Assembly: GCA_012295275.1 (NCBI GenBank)
Contig: CM022665.1
Location: 47,637,102-47,701,101, forward strand
Direction of reading: 5' to 3'
DNA: 64,000 nucleotides
Source: Chrysomallon squamiferum
Taxonomy: Eukaryota > Mollusca > Gastropoda > Neomphalida > Peltospiridae
Below, in pieces: positions 25,688 through 38,371 of this stretch. The notes beneath the pieces are model-generated. The model was given only the letters and a program-made list of their open reading frames with translations. It ran no database searches and was not told where the DNA came from. The translations under genes were made by a program, and so were the position numbers. Each line of letters begins with the position of its first letter. Position 1 is the stretch's first letter.

Positions 25688-26932
25688 ATACGTTGTTATA
25701 TATTCTTCCAGAAACAGTAAAGTATTATTATGCATTGTTATATATTCTTCTAGAAACAGTAAAGTATTATTATTCTTATTGTTATATATATGCATTGTTA
25801 TATATTCTTCCAGAAACAGTAAAGTATTATTCATTGTTATATATTCGTCTTGAAACAGTAAAGTATTATTATGCACTGTGTCTTGGAACAGTTAAGTATT
25901 ATTATGCACTGTCATATATTCGTCTTGAAACAGTAAAGTATTAAAACCTGTTATATATTCATCTTGGAACAGTATTAAGCACTGTTATATATTCTTCTTG
26001 GAACAGTGAAGTATTATTATGCATTGTTATATATTCATCTTGGAACAGTAAAGTATTAAATACTGTTATATATTCTTCTTGAAACATTAAAGTATTATAC
26101 ATTGTTATATATTCTTCTTGAAACAGTAAAGTATTAACCACTGCTATATATTCTTCTTGAAATAGTTAAGTGTTGTTATGCATAGTTATATATTCATCTT
26201 GGAACAGTTAAGTATTATGCATAGTTACACATTCGTCTTGGAACAGTAAAGTATTATTATGCAGTTATATATTCATCTTGGAACAGTAAAGTATTATTAT
26301 GCACAGTTACATATTCTTCTTGGAACAGTAAAGTATTATGCATTGTTATATATTCTTCTTGGAACAGTTAACTATTATGTATTGTCTTGAAACAGTAAAG
26401 TATTATTATGCATAGTTATATATTCTTCTTGGAACAGTAGGTATTATTATGCACAGTTATATATTCTTCTTGGAACAGTAGGTATTATTATGCACAGTTA
26501 TATATTCTTCTTGGAACAGTTAACTATTATGTATTGTCTTGAAACAGTAAAGCATTATTATGTGTTGTTATATATTCATCTTGGAACAGTTAAGTATTAC
26601 TATGCACAGTTATATATTCATCTTGGAACAGTAAAGTATTATTATGCATAGTTATATATTCATCTTGGAACAGTAAAGTATTATTATGCAGTTATATATT
26701 CATCTTGGAACAGTAAAGTATTATTATGCATAGTTATATATTCATCTTGGAACAGTAAAGTATTACTATGCACAGTTATATATTCATCTTGGAACAGTAA
26801 AGTATTATTAAACACTGTTATATATTCATCTTGAAACAGTAAATTATTATGCCCAGTTATATATTCATCTTGGAACAGTAAAGTATTACTATGCACAGTT
26901 ATATATTCATCTTGGAACAGTTAAGTATTATA
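25688..26932 (+). repeat. About 42-bp minisatellite, roughly 28-30 copies (1.2 kb)
   Basis: The unit is GTTATATATTCTTCTTGGAA, then CAGTAAAGTATTATTATGCA with small indels (TTATTATGC, TTAAGCACT). Variants CATCTT and TTCTTG cluster in blocks, and a 100-bp higher-order segment near 26,340-26,410 recurs near 26,500-26,550. Confidence 0.95.
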
Positions 26933-27996
26933 ACTGTGAAGCACTAATGTATCCCTGGGTTTTCAGCTAGATTAATAACCCAATTCAGGGTCACACTCGT
27001 TGTTGTTATCATCAGACATGACAGAAAATCAATGCAATCTTTTTGCCTGAACTAATGCGATGAAAAACATGTACTGTGCGCACTGCTTCTAATTTCTACA
27101 TTATGGGCAACGTCCAGTTGAGATAAACCAAAGTGTCCCGTAATTAATAAAAGGTAACGAAAAGAAAAAAAAAAAAAAAAAAGAAAGATCCAAAAATGAA
27201 AGAAAAGTAATTATTCAGGCAACTGTTACGCTTACTTTGGTTTGATGTTGTTACTGATGCCGACGTATTCAATCAACCTGTTAGAAAAGCTTTATAATAA
27301 AAAAATTATAAAAAAACATTAAAATATTTTTTCTGACTGTACGAGCAACAGTTGCTGTTTAACATTAACTGTTATGTTATTAGCATTACTTATCATACAG
27401 CTGTGTAATTTTGTTAGTTTAGAGTAAGCAGCAACAAGAAGAATTTGAAAAACAACAAATTCTATATAGTCCTCAGCCAATTGGTTCGGTCTGTTTCTTT
27501 AATTAACTACAGCGATTTATAATCTAACATATGTGAAGATCTTTTAAAAAAAAAAGAAAAAAAAAAGTAATATCTGTACATGCATAAATGTATTCATATT
27601 TAATTTAAAAAAATAAAAATTGATTATCTAAAAAAGTATATTTGTATCTGTATCTCTGTATGTTTTTCTTTTTATTTCTTTTTTGTTAAATTTTAATTTC
27701 ACTATGCCTTTTGCTGCAGGGATTTTTGGTTTTCAAAACAAAGTTAAAATGCTTTAATGGATAGTAGCTGGTCATATATCTATATATACTGCCTGCTGAC
27801 AAAACGCTATAATAAAATTGATGATTCACAGAACCCAAAGTAAAAAAAATAATAATAAAATAAAAAAACAGGATATCTGGCATAGCCACAGCAATCTTAT
27901 AGATATCATTAAAAACCTATTAAAGTATCCTTGGCTATGTTTAATTTTGTCAGTGGTGAAATATACACTAAGTTTTTTCTATTTAGTTTTCTTTTT

Positions 27997-27997
<1 letters not shown>

Positions 27998-28039
<42 letters not shown>

Positions 28040-28070
28040 TTTTTTAAACTAATAAATAAATAAATAAATA
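27998..28070 (+). repeat. (CT)n followed by (AAAT)n
   Basis: CT run 27,999-28,034, then a short AT spacer and five AAAT units. Confidence 0.9.
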
Positions 28071-29559
28071 AAATATAGTTCGTTAAGATCTTTTAATTAA
28101 GTTTTGCTTCTAATCACTGTTACATTAATGATTAGTGTTTATACCTCTACAAACATCAAGCATCAATCGTTTAACCAAACAGAAAATGTTTTACGATAAT
28201 TAATAAAAATTAATCTGATGCTGTTGTACTAACAGCACTTGTTAGCATCATTCTTTATTCTTTTGAAAATTTACAATTATCGCTATTAAACAGCACGATC
28301 TGTCATAAAATCAAACTAATTCCTTTAAGCACTGACGTCTACCGTTATGATTGAAATTTGCCAAAAGTGCTCAAAATAAAATAATAGTAATAAAAACCAC
28401 TGCTAAGGTTTCAGAGGTATTTTTGCACCGTCACGCCTATTTTTACAGTCTTTAAAGGGGATATGACACACCTGATTCACAGGAACATTCACAAACCAAC
28501 AGTTCAGTATTGCCTCTGTAACATTAGATGATTTGCTAAACCACTGGTGATATGTTTACTGAAAAGACATATCTTTTATAAAAGAAAGAAAAAACAATTT
28601 GAATGCCCAAACAAAAAAACATTCCAATCAATTTCAACAGAGCCTTTCAAACATATTCTTTTTTTTTTTTCTTTTTTTCAAAAACAGAATAACAACTTTT
28701 GAACATTAACATTAATAGCATTGGAAGAGTCAATCTAGCTAGATAAAAGTGAATTAATCAGTAGAAATGAATGCAATAAAAATCTCTTAGATATGTTGTA
28801 CATAAAATTCAATGATTTAAATACTCAATGTTTTTTAACCTTTGTAGTAAACTTATTGGAATTAACCGACTATTATAAATGAATGGTTAAGTCTTATTAG
28901 ATCTGTAAAAGGGTTATATAAATAAAGTGATATCTGAAATAACGAATAATTTATATTAATTGATATATATATATATATTACTTAAACAAATAGGTTAACT
29001 ATAACTATCAAAAATATCTTCTTAACTTAATATAAATGGTCCAATGACTGATCTGTCTATATGTCTGTCATAAAAAAAGGTTCATTAGCTATATCACAAC
29101 TAAATACTTAAACTAAATCTGAATATGTGTATCTTGGCATGGATGTACAAATCTTGTTGAATTCTAAGAAAATGATTCTTCTAAAGATCTTTATAAGTTA
29201 CAGATGATACATCAAAGTTGTTAATTAAAGGGACAGACTGCAGCAATTAGCAAGCGTGTAGTTTTCAACAACCACAATCCCTCAGTTAAATGAACAAAAA
29301 CACTGTGAGCATTTCAGACATAAAACTTTCTCCTTTTGCCCTTTCTAGCATCTCACTACCATCACTAAATCTTGTCATTTCCTTACTCAGATTATTACCT
29401 TGTGTACAGTGCTGTAATTTTGTATCCAGTAATTAAATTATTTTTAACACTATTTCATATTTAAGAATATTTTTAAAAAAGCAGTTCGTAAGTAATGTGT
29501 TCTGTCATGCCTCTGGTGCTGAAAATGATACCAGTAACATTTGTATGAAATATTTTTTG

Positions 29560-29820
29560 TAACTGATAAAAAAAAAAAAAAAAAAATTGTTTTATTGTAA
29601 TAAAGCTGAAGATTAGTCTGATATAAATAAATAAATAAATTTAAAAAAAAAAGAATAATAAAAAGAATAAATAAAAAAAAAAAAAAAAAATAAATAACAA
29701 TAAAAAAAAAAAAAGCTTTAATAATGGTGCTTATTACACTTCCAGAAATAAAAACAAAAAAAAAAAAAAAAACGTTTCATTTTACATGCATACATACATA
29801 TATATATCTATATATATATA
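29560..29820 (+). repeat. A-rich runs with (AAAT)n
   Basis: Several A-runs of 10 to 20 nt separated by short AT-rich sequence, ending in a TATA block near 29,800-29,822. Confidence 0.85.
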
Positions 29821-30024
29821 CATGTGTGTGGGTGGGTGTAAGGTCTCTCTGGAGTGTTTATTTTACAAATAACAGAGGTCAATGAAAGACATACATCACC
29901 AATGTGTTGTTAGGGGCTGTCAGCATTATATGAATACATGCATGTAAAATTATATGAAATATTGTTCACTGGGAGTGTGATGGTCCTGATTGCAATTATT
30001 CATTCTAATCTCTTCATATATACA

Positions 30025-30168
30025 GACAGGTACAGATATACAGATATACAGACACAGATACAGATATTCAGACAGATACAGATAGATATACAGATATACA
30101 GACAGATACAGATAGATATACAGATATACAGACAGATACAGATCTAGATCTGGATACAGATACATACA

Positions 30169-30199
<31 letters not shown>

Positions 30200-30250
30200 A
30201 CACATGCATACACACACATACAGATAGATAGATAGATAGATAGGTTGTCT

Positions 30251-30301
<51 letters not shown>
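30025..30301 (+). repeat. (ACAGAT)n, (GATA)n and (TG)n compound microsatellite
   Basis: CAGATA units with a 40-bp higher-order period (three copies at 30,060-30,140), then GATA units, then TG from 30,253 to 30,301. Confidence 0.93.
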
Positions 30302-30302
<1 letters not shown>

Positions 30303-30639
30303 CAAAATGTGATAATAACAGATAACATATCCAAATAGCCTTGACCATGTTTACTGTAAATTACATAAGCGTCTGAATGCTTCATTAATTTCAAAATATA
30401 AAAAAGAAGTAAAAATATATAAATTTATAACATAACATTCAACTGCTTTGACAGTTTGTAGTACTGAAATAAAAATGTGCGCTATTTTGATAATATTCAG
30501 TACTAAAATAGTCTCAGATATTTAAAGACAGTGAAGGAAAAACAGCGTACATTATCAAAATAGCCCACATCAAATTAGATGACTAAAATACTTAAATAGC
30601 TTGTTGAAAAGAAACAAGCTAAAAATGTCTATTAACTGT

Positions 30640-30990
30640 TAATATGAAAATTTAGTCTGTTGTACTGAAATACTCTACAATAATTTGTTTTGTGAAGAAA
30701 ATAAGCTGATGTACTGAAATACTTTGAAATGAAAATTTTTTAACGAAATAACCTGGTACATTCAAATACTCTGACATAATTTTTATTAACGAAATACACT
30801 CTTATACAGAAATACTCTGAAATATATTTTGTTAACAAAATAAGCCAGTGTACTGAAATAATTTTTGTTAACAAAGTTAGCTGGTGTACTGAAATACTCT
30901 GAAATAATTTTTTTGTTAATGAAACGAACTGGTGTACTGAAATCCTCTGAAATAATTTTTGTTAATGAAATGAACTTCTGTACTGAAAGC
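30640..30990 (+). repeat. About 50-65-bp degenerate tandem repeat, about 7 copies
   Basis: Recurring GTACTGAAATACTCTGAAAT, then AATTTTTGTTAACGAAATAA with GCTGGT or ACTGGT. Copies vary in length. Confidence 0.8.
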
Positions 30991-31188
30991 CTCCGAAATC
31001 AGCTGGAATTCTGCTGAAACAGTCAGTAGTCACTTTAAAATCCTGTACAACAATGGAGCTGCTAATGAATTCTGAGTAAGTGCTTGTCAATAAAATTATT
31101 TCAGACGTTGACTAAATTCATAAGAGTTCCAGGTGTGTATGACACTGGTGATTTACGACCCTAGCCTAACAATAGCCACACTTTTCAC

Positions 31189-31216
31189 TCACTCACTCAC
31201 TCACTCACTCACTCAC
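31189..31216 (+). repeat. (CTCA)n short array
   Basis: Seven CTCA units in single-copy context. Confidence 0.9.
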
Positions 31217-31344
31217 GGCACTGATTTAATCAATACTCACATCATACACTCAGCTTATAAACTGAAATAAAAATAACGTTCAGGTACAAAAAAGGTATGA
31301 CTTCAAATTATGATTAATGTGAAATAAAAGAAATACCTCAATTC

Positions 31345-31346
<2 letters not shown>

Positions 31347-31385
<39 letters not shown>

Positions 31386-31410
31386 GTATATGTATATATG
31401 TCTATATATG
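31347..31410 (+). repeat. (TA)n followed by TATG units
   Basis: About 15 TA units, then TATATG repeats. Confidence 0.92.
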
Positions 31411-31820
31411 TATATATTACCTGTTTATGATTTTGTTATTTCCCTACCTAAATGGTCCTGTGTGAACCAGATATCTTTGTGTAAATTAAGACAGGCATTC
31501 ATTCACCTTTTGACAAAATGTAAATTATACACATGTGAAAAACGTTTATTTCCTGAAGCACTGACAAACTTTTCGAATTAACATCACACATTACTTTAAC
31601 ACTGTCATGAAATTCTCAAAACTATACTTTGTTGAGATTATGAAGAAAAAACATATTTTATTCATCTTTAAATGATCATATACATATAACCAAGTTCTTT
31701 TGGAGTCATAGTTACTAGTACAAGCATTGCCAGTTCTTAATTTTCTGTTTTAGTACTGAAGGCTTGTTTCATTTTGCTAAAAACTGTAGACCTATATTTA
31801 CTTTTAGATGAGGCAAGAAT

Positions 31821-31860
<40 letters not shown>
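31821..31860 (+). repeat. (TG)n microsatellite
   Basis: About 19 uninterrupted TG units. Confidence 0.95.
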
Positions 31861-31862
<2 letters not shown>

Positions 31863-32330
31863 CAAACCCACAGATATTTTTTTTTTTTCCATTGTCTGCC
31901 AGGATCTGAATATACTGTATTTTTGTTCACGTGTCTAGGAAGTATGTGAAAACAACATAAAACAAATGCAAAATGCTGCTGCAGGAAAGGTAGAGGTTAT
32001 AATTAGCACCAGGATCTGTGTTGCTAACAAAACTAATATTTACATTTATGTTTTCATCTTTTTTCATCTTCTTCGTGAACATTAAAACTTCCATTCCTCA
32101 CTGTACAGAGAGAATAAATAATGAATTTACATAATTATTAACAAGACAGTTATTTCCTCCAACAACAAGTTAATTATTCACCATTTTCCTCCTAATCACT
32201 GTTTCATCTTTTTTCAATTACTTCCAAAAAAACAATAAAAAAACCCCACTCTGCTTCTTTTTTTAACTTACAAAATCTGTCCTGAACGCAAATTGTCTGA
32301 CACATTTGTCTGTGTATACATGTCAGAAGC

Positions 32331-32400
32331 TATAAAAAGATCATCGCACTGACCAACACTCAGCGACGACGATCTCTGCCGAAGAACCCCAAAACACAGA
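32331..32400 (+). promoter_or_regulatory. TATA-containing single-copy segment
   Basis: TATAAAAAG (32,331-32,339) stands about 40 bp before CTCAGCGACGACGATC, in a GC-balanced island unlike the surrounding repeats. It could be an intronic promoter of an unseen transcript; no start is visible. Confidence 0.2.
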
Positions 32401-32591
32401 CATTTCCAATCAGCTCAGAATAGCAGAAACAACATTACCGGTGCCTGGACCGGTTCGGTCCTCACCATCAACACATGTCTGAGCTGAAAGCAAAGCATTT
32501 GATCCGCGTCTTTTGATGGGTGAACAGATTGTGGTCAAGAAATAGTCAGAGTGCTATAAACATTCACCTGCTCAGCAATAAGTGTATGTAT

Positions 32592-32976
32592 TGTGTCTGT
32601 GTGTCTCTATGTGTGTGTGTGTGTGAGTGTGTGTGTGTGTGTTATTTAATATAATAAAGCTAGAATTATCAGTATTGTGTTGTGTGTGTTTTTGTGTTAT
32701 TGAATATAATAAAACTAGAATTATCTGTGGTGTGTGTGTGTGTGTGTGTGTTATTGAATATAATAAAACTAGAATTATATGTATTGTATGTGTCTGTCTG
32801 TGTGTGTGTTTTGTGTGTGTTATTGAATATAATAAAACTAGATTTATCACTATTGAGTGCATTTTGTATGTGTTATTGAATATAATAAAACTAGAATTAT
32901 CTGTACTGTGTTGTGTGTGTGTTTTTTTATGTGTTATTGAATATAATAAAACTAGAAGTATCTGTATTGTGTTGTG

Positions 32977-33010
<34 letters not shown>

Positions 33011-33850
33011 GAATATAATAAAACTAGAATTATCTGTATTGTATGTGTCTGTGTGTTTTGTGTGTGTTACTGAATATAATAAAACTAGATTTATCACTAT
33101 TGTGTGCATTTTGTATGTGTTATTGAATATAATAAAACTAGAATTATCTGTACTGTGTTGTGTGTGTGTTTTTTATGTGTTATTGAATATAATAAAACTA
33201 GAATTATCTGTATTGTGTTGTGTGTGTGTTGTGTATGTTATTGAATATAATAAAAGAAGAATTATCACTATTGTGTGTGTGTTTTTTGTGTGTGTTATTG
33301 AATGTAATAAAACTAGACGTATCAGTATTGTGTGTGTTATTGAATAAAATAAAACTAGAATTATCTGTATCGTGTTGTGTGTGCGTTTTGTGTGTGCTAC
33401 TGTATATAATAAAACAAGAATTATCTGTATTGTGTGCGTGTGGGTGGGTGAGTTATTGAATATAATAAAACTAGAATTATCTGTATTGTGTGTGTTAGTG
33501 TGTGTTTTTTGTATGTTATTGAATATAATAAAACTATAATTGTCAGTATTGTGTGTGTTTGTGTGTGTTTTTTGTATGTTATTGAATATAATAAAACCAG
33601 AAGTATCAGTATTGTGTGTGTATGTGTGGGTGTGTGTCTTATTGAACATAATATAAACCAAAATTGCCAGTATTGTGTGTGTGTGTGTGTGTGTGTGTTA
33701 TTGAATATAATAAAACTAGAATTATCTGTATTGTATTGTGGGTGTGTTTGGTATGTGTTACTGAATATAATAAAACCAGTAGTATCAGTATTGTGTGTGT
33801 GTGTATGGGTGTCTTACTGAATATAATAAAACCAGAATGATCAGAAGTGT
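32592..33850 (+). repeat. Composite minisatellite: conserved 38-bp block alternating with variable (TG)n, about 20 copies
   Basis: The block TTATTGAATATAATAAAACT then AGAATTATCTGTATTGTG repeats about 20 times. The block is conserved, while the joining TG/TGTT tract varies from about 6 to 35 nt. Variants (ATTTATCACTATTG and AAGTATCAGTATTG) recur at intervals, showing multi-unit duplications. Confidence 0.93.
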
Positions 33851-35497
33851 GTGTTTTCTAACTCAGTGTACATGACTATATTATTATGTAATAATAACCA
33901 CGCTTATTATTCCCAGCACAATGCTCATTTCACCTCTTCTTTTTTTTTTTCTGACATTTTGCATTCAATGAATATAAAATAACAAATAACTATTTGACAG
34001 TTTGCTTCAAATCTATATGAAAAAAATATGCATTTGACAAATAATTTTTTTTTTTTTAAATTTCTGATGAAAGTTATATTAGAATAACAAGAAAAATATA
34101 ATAATTATTATTAATTTTTTTTTGTTTTTGCCAACTTGTATAATATGCAATATCATTCCATAAAAGCTAAAACAAGATTTCTAAAGCAGCTTGCGATATA
34201 CATAAGTATCTCAAATATTTGAGACATACTTAGAAATTTTCATGTTCTTTAACAATATACACAGACATGTTAACTTTTGAGTGCTGCATTTATGGTCTGA
34301 TGTTCTGAAGTTTAGAAGCAAGCAGGGTTTCTCGTAGTGTATTATTACCCTGGCTGCAGAGGCCATATCATAGAGTTAGTAACAAAGTTGAAGAATACCC
34401 TGCAATTAGTGTTCTGGTCAGCAGAGTAATTAGTTAAACATGTTGGCTTCATGAATACGAGCACCCAGTAACAGGGGATCACTGTAATGCAACCTATGTA
34501 CCGAACTGTGTATCTGGTATGCTGGGAAATGAGTGCCATCTTCCATGTGGTTAGCAAGTCTGCATAGCACAAGTCAAGTGTTTGCCATTATCTCCTAGGC
34601 AGCCAAGTCCTGCACTCAAAATAACTTAACAATTCCAACATGCTACAGTGATTATCACAAATCAGTTGCATAACTCCAATAATATAATATTCTGAAGATG
34701 TTACAGTTGCTTACGTTACGGTATATAAATACTCCTTAACAAAAACCATAGTATTTCCTCTAGAGGAATTTCGAGTTCTGTCTTGGAAAAAAATTTAACA
34801 GAATTTACGGTTTGGCTCAGTAAATATGGTTTTAATATCAGATATAAATAAAGAATATCGAGTATTTGCCAAAGGGCTGATTAATCTCTCTGTGTGTGCC
34901 ACTTGATTTACATAATCACTGCAAACCATCAAAATTCAAGATTAAATTCTTTGACTTTAGTTCAAATAATATGCATGGAATTTTAGAATGTCGAGCATTT
35001 CATTGAGATGCAGTATCTCAGGTAACAGTTTTACAATTTTCACTTAACACTACAAGGAAAAAATGCATAAAAAATCTCTTTTGTAAATTATAATTTTCAT
35101 TATTTCTTACTCATAAATTCACACTGCAATTTTAGATAAACAGACAGTTGTTTTGATCTGTGGATTAAGGAAGACAGATTGACAGACAGACAGACAAGAT
35201 AGAGAGACACACATATTCATTTAGACTGGTGTACTGCAGTGCATTTCCCCTAATAGGTTATCACAAAGATAACCACACAAGTTATATGTGGGACAGTGGA
35301 AAGAAATTTGTGATTTCTCCCAAGTGCACACAAAGCTCTAAAAATACTTAAGTCTCTGCATGGGTGTGTGTGACTAGTGTCTACTGTAACATGTGTTAAA
35401 ATAGACTGGCAGGTAATATGCAAGCAGATGGAACCAGCAGAAATAATTAAAGTTAACAGTGAACCAAAAAAATGCAGTTAGCATACGCATGTAATGT

Positions 35498-35530
35498 ATA
35501 AATAAATAAATAAATAAGTAAGTAAGTAAG

Positions 35531-35573
<43 letters not shown>

Positions 35574-35634
35574 ACAAATAAATAAATAATAAAAATAAAT
35601 AAATAAATAAATTAAAATAAACAAAAATAAAAAC

Positions 35635-35665
<31 letters not shown>
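35498..35665 (+). repeat. (AAAT)n/(AAGT)n array and (TA)n close to the exchanger donor
   Basis: About 25 AAAT units, including a short AAGT run at about 35,515-35,533, then a TA run at 35,636-35,654 and TATG units. It ends about 25 nt from the exchanger splice donor. Confidence 0.94.
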
Positions 35666-35667
<2 letters not shown>

Positions 35668-35690
35668 GTAATGGAAAAAGGTACACTTAC

Positions 35691-37495
35691 TCTGTTTCAT
35701 CGTTTTCAAAGATCAGTTCACCGTTGACAACATCATAATCACGCCCAGCCTTGGCCGTACCATCTAAGGCGTGATACGGAACCTTAACAGTACCCCGTGC
35801 GCCAGACGATCTCACAACCTTCACGTTCATTTCCCCCACCGACTCGGTTATCGTTTCTTCGCTCTCGTTAAAATGAAAAATTCCCGGATGATCGTCATCT
35901 AATATCATAACGGTCGCCGTCAGAGGGTTCACAAGCTGAGCTTTGGCGTCCGTGTGTCCACTTTCGAACATGCCCTGCGAATCTCCAACTCTCAGGTTGC
36001 TGAGCCGCACGCAGAAGTGCTCGTCCTCCTCGAAGATGTCGTCATCGATGACGGTCACGGAGAACTGTTTGTGGGTTTCCGAGGGGTAGAAGACGAGGGT
36101 CCCTTCGGCGTGCTCGTAATCAGAGCCCGCGTTGGCGGTCCCGTCTTCCGTCTTGTAGTCGACGTACAGAGTTTTCTCCAGATCCCCTCCCTCTCGCGTC
36201 ACCGTCAGGTTGAACGTGCCCACATTCTCCATCACCGTGTAGTGGCCAGGGTCGAAGTACACACGGGTGATTTCGGGGTCGTAGTGTTCGAGGTCCACTT
36301 TGATGTCTTCGAGGCTGGATTTTCGCTCTATTTTAGCTTTCTTGATGACCTTGCCTCCGCCTGTTAGTTTCCTGGTTGCTTGGATTCGATAGAAGGCCCT
36401 GCTTTTGGGACCACGGTTGATAGCCTCCAGTTCTGCCATCTCTTCTAAGGTCTTCATGTCGATATTTGGGTTTTTCTGTCTCAGTTCTCTAAGGATCTCG
36501 ATGAACTGTGATCGATGCTGTTCAAAGTCACGAACGTCATCGTCTTCGGATTCCATTCCTTTGAAAACAACACCATCCTGTGTGAGGTGGTTGACTTTTC
36601 CGTCAGCAAGTTCAGAGTCACCTTCTGACTGAACAACTACTCCTTTTCTGCTGGCTCTATACTTTTTAGACAAAAATTTATAAATAAGTATTTTACGATC
36701 AGCAATGTATGCTGTAATCACAGTTCCAGGGAAAAACAAAAATGTTAAAATGGCTTCCCAGACATGAACCTCACCAGGACTGGACACAGCAAGAATAAAA
36801 TACATCCACAAGTAAGCAAAAATACTCCATGAAGCAGTTATGAAAAAAACACGAAGATGTTTTATGCGTCTAACTTCACCGTCTGGTATGCACATGACAC
36901 ATATTGACGTAATTACAAATAAATTAAATGCTGCACTGCCAACAATTGTGCTGGGACCCAGCTCTCCAGCTACAAAGTTATTACCACAAATTTCAATAAC
37001 AGATAGCAAAATTTCAGGAGCCGAAGACCCTAGAGCCATTAATGTCAAATTTGATACCGTTTCATTCCAAATCCTTACGTTAACAACAGTTGTCTGTCCG
37101 TTTGGTTTCTTTATAACAACCTCTCTTTCTTTGGAAGTAATTACTTCGATTGCTGCCATGAATCGATCAGCTATGATGGAAACTCCGAGGAACATGTAAA
37201 CCATTGCAACAAAATACACTGTGGCTCTGGCAGCTTTGTCACCCTCACTTAGGCCACCAATCGGTGTCCATAATGGCAATACAATGCCCTTCTCACACGG
37301 TGAAGCAAGCATCGTGCATTCTGTTGATACATTTTCAGAGTTTTTGTTGGGATTTAACGTTGACATCATACTGGTAGTTTGAGCTGTTGCTCCTGGTATA
37401 AACTCAAAAAGAATTGTCACTGTTATTGCCAAACATCCTGATGTCCAGTGATTGGAACTATATCTAACCTGGTCAATAAAATTTCTAAATGCCAT
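35691..37495 (-). CDS. NCX (SLC8-like): Na+/Ca2+ exchanger (SLC8/NCX family), large 5' coding exon; gene continues beyond the window
   Basis: Plasma-membrane antiporter that exports Ca2+ in exchange for Na+. The exon codes 601 residues plus two bases and stops at a GTAAGT donor (minus-strand GT at 35,690-35,689). Seen in order: a signal-like hydrophobic segment (about 21-38, ending GATA), membrane segments near 90-120, 146-200, 212-236 and 246-265, the alpha-1 repeat with [13 protein letters not shown] (149-161, including the ion-site Glu161) and [12 protein letters not shown] (180-191), the basic XIP-like stretch (267-293), a long cytosolic loop, Calx-beta/CBD1 (about 408-536, with [20 protein letters not shown] and ILDDDHPG), and the start of CBD2 (537-601, [11 protein letters not shown]). 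The family is usually about 900-970 aa, so the rest of CBD2, the alpha-2 repeat and the last membrane segments are missing and must lie past the left edge. The start was chosen as the first in-frame ATG ahead of the signal-like segment; a 5' UTR exon probably lies upstream. Family assignment is very secure; the paralogue number is not. Confidence 0.96.
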
Positions 37496-37978
37496 GTTGA
37501 TGAAGAAAGATTATCAGCACTCACACTTTCAGTAGAAGTATAAATTTATGTCTTAACCCTGACTACAAGTCTGTATTAGTGGACTGTGTGTCAATCAATA
37601 GCAAGAGGTTATTTCACAATATTTCCACACGTGCCATATGTTGTTGCATTGTTTAATACAATAACGAAAAGGTGCAGTAGCAGCTCGCCCATACGTTTTA
37701 CAATTAAATTCGATTATGTGTTTATTTACCAAGATCAGTTGTGGCATGAAAGCAGAGTTATGAAATTAAAATGCACTAGCGAGAGTCCTACTTACTACTG
37801 TCTTATGCTATTCTATATTTAGTAAATGTGAGGCAAATCCACTCCCGTAACGAGCTGCTGTGTTTGTCAGCATCAGTTTACACTTCTGTTCTGAGGCGGT
37901 CGATTCCGATTCTAGTTGTATTCGTTTGGTGTTAGATCGCATACGGCAATTATGTACGATAAGCGTTGTTAAACTAAC

Positions 37979-38000
37979 CTTTTTATCCCATTCGCCATGT
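37979..38000 (-). other. Candidate upstream exon end of the exchanger gene
   Basis: On the minus strand AACATGGCGAATGGGATAAA runs into AAG followed by a GTTAGT donor (GT at 37,978-37,977). An acceptor-like TTCTACTGAAAG ends at 37,526, 30 nt before the exchanger ATG. Joining them would give a 5' UTR intron of about 450 nt and a short upstream ATG frame that is out of frame with the exchanger. Inference only. Confidence 0.2.
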
Positions 38001-38371
38001 TCACACCGCTAGTACAGTCTGATATTAAGTTGCTTACGAGAGCTGTCGATATGTGCGAAAAAAAAAAGAAAAGAAAAAATACTCACAAATCCAAAAACCG
38101 CAAGTGAAAACCGGTGTGTCAAAACAACACTAGTCAATATAGTGAATCCGATCTCTTTGAGAAAAAGAGGCTGATAGCTAGCAGGCAAAAACAACGAACG
38201 AAAAGCAGACAACACTTATCTAACAAGCTGCAGCGTTTGGTCTATCCTCCACACATAACTGGAGAAAAATGCAGACGCTTCTATAGATGTGTCACATACG
38301 CCTAGCACCAGCAGGCAAATCCTAGATCTGACAGAACACCTAAGAAATCATGCAGACGAATATATCGTTAA

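Noticed and set aside
25585-26932. CRISPR-like array
   Set aside because: Head-to-tail minisatellite without spacers, in animal DNA and with no cas genes.
32592-33850. CRISPR-like pattern of constant blocks and variable spacers
   Set aside because: The spacers are just (TG)n length variants, and the context is an animal intron.
35954-37199. Plus-strand frames of 75 to 137 codons opposite the exchanger
   Set aside because: Antisense shadows of a secure coding exon; no independent features.
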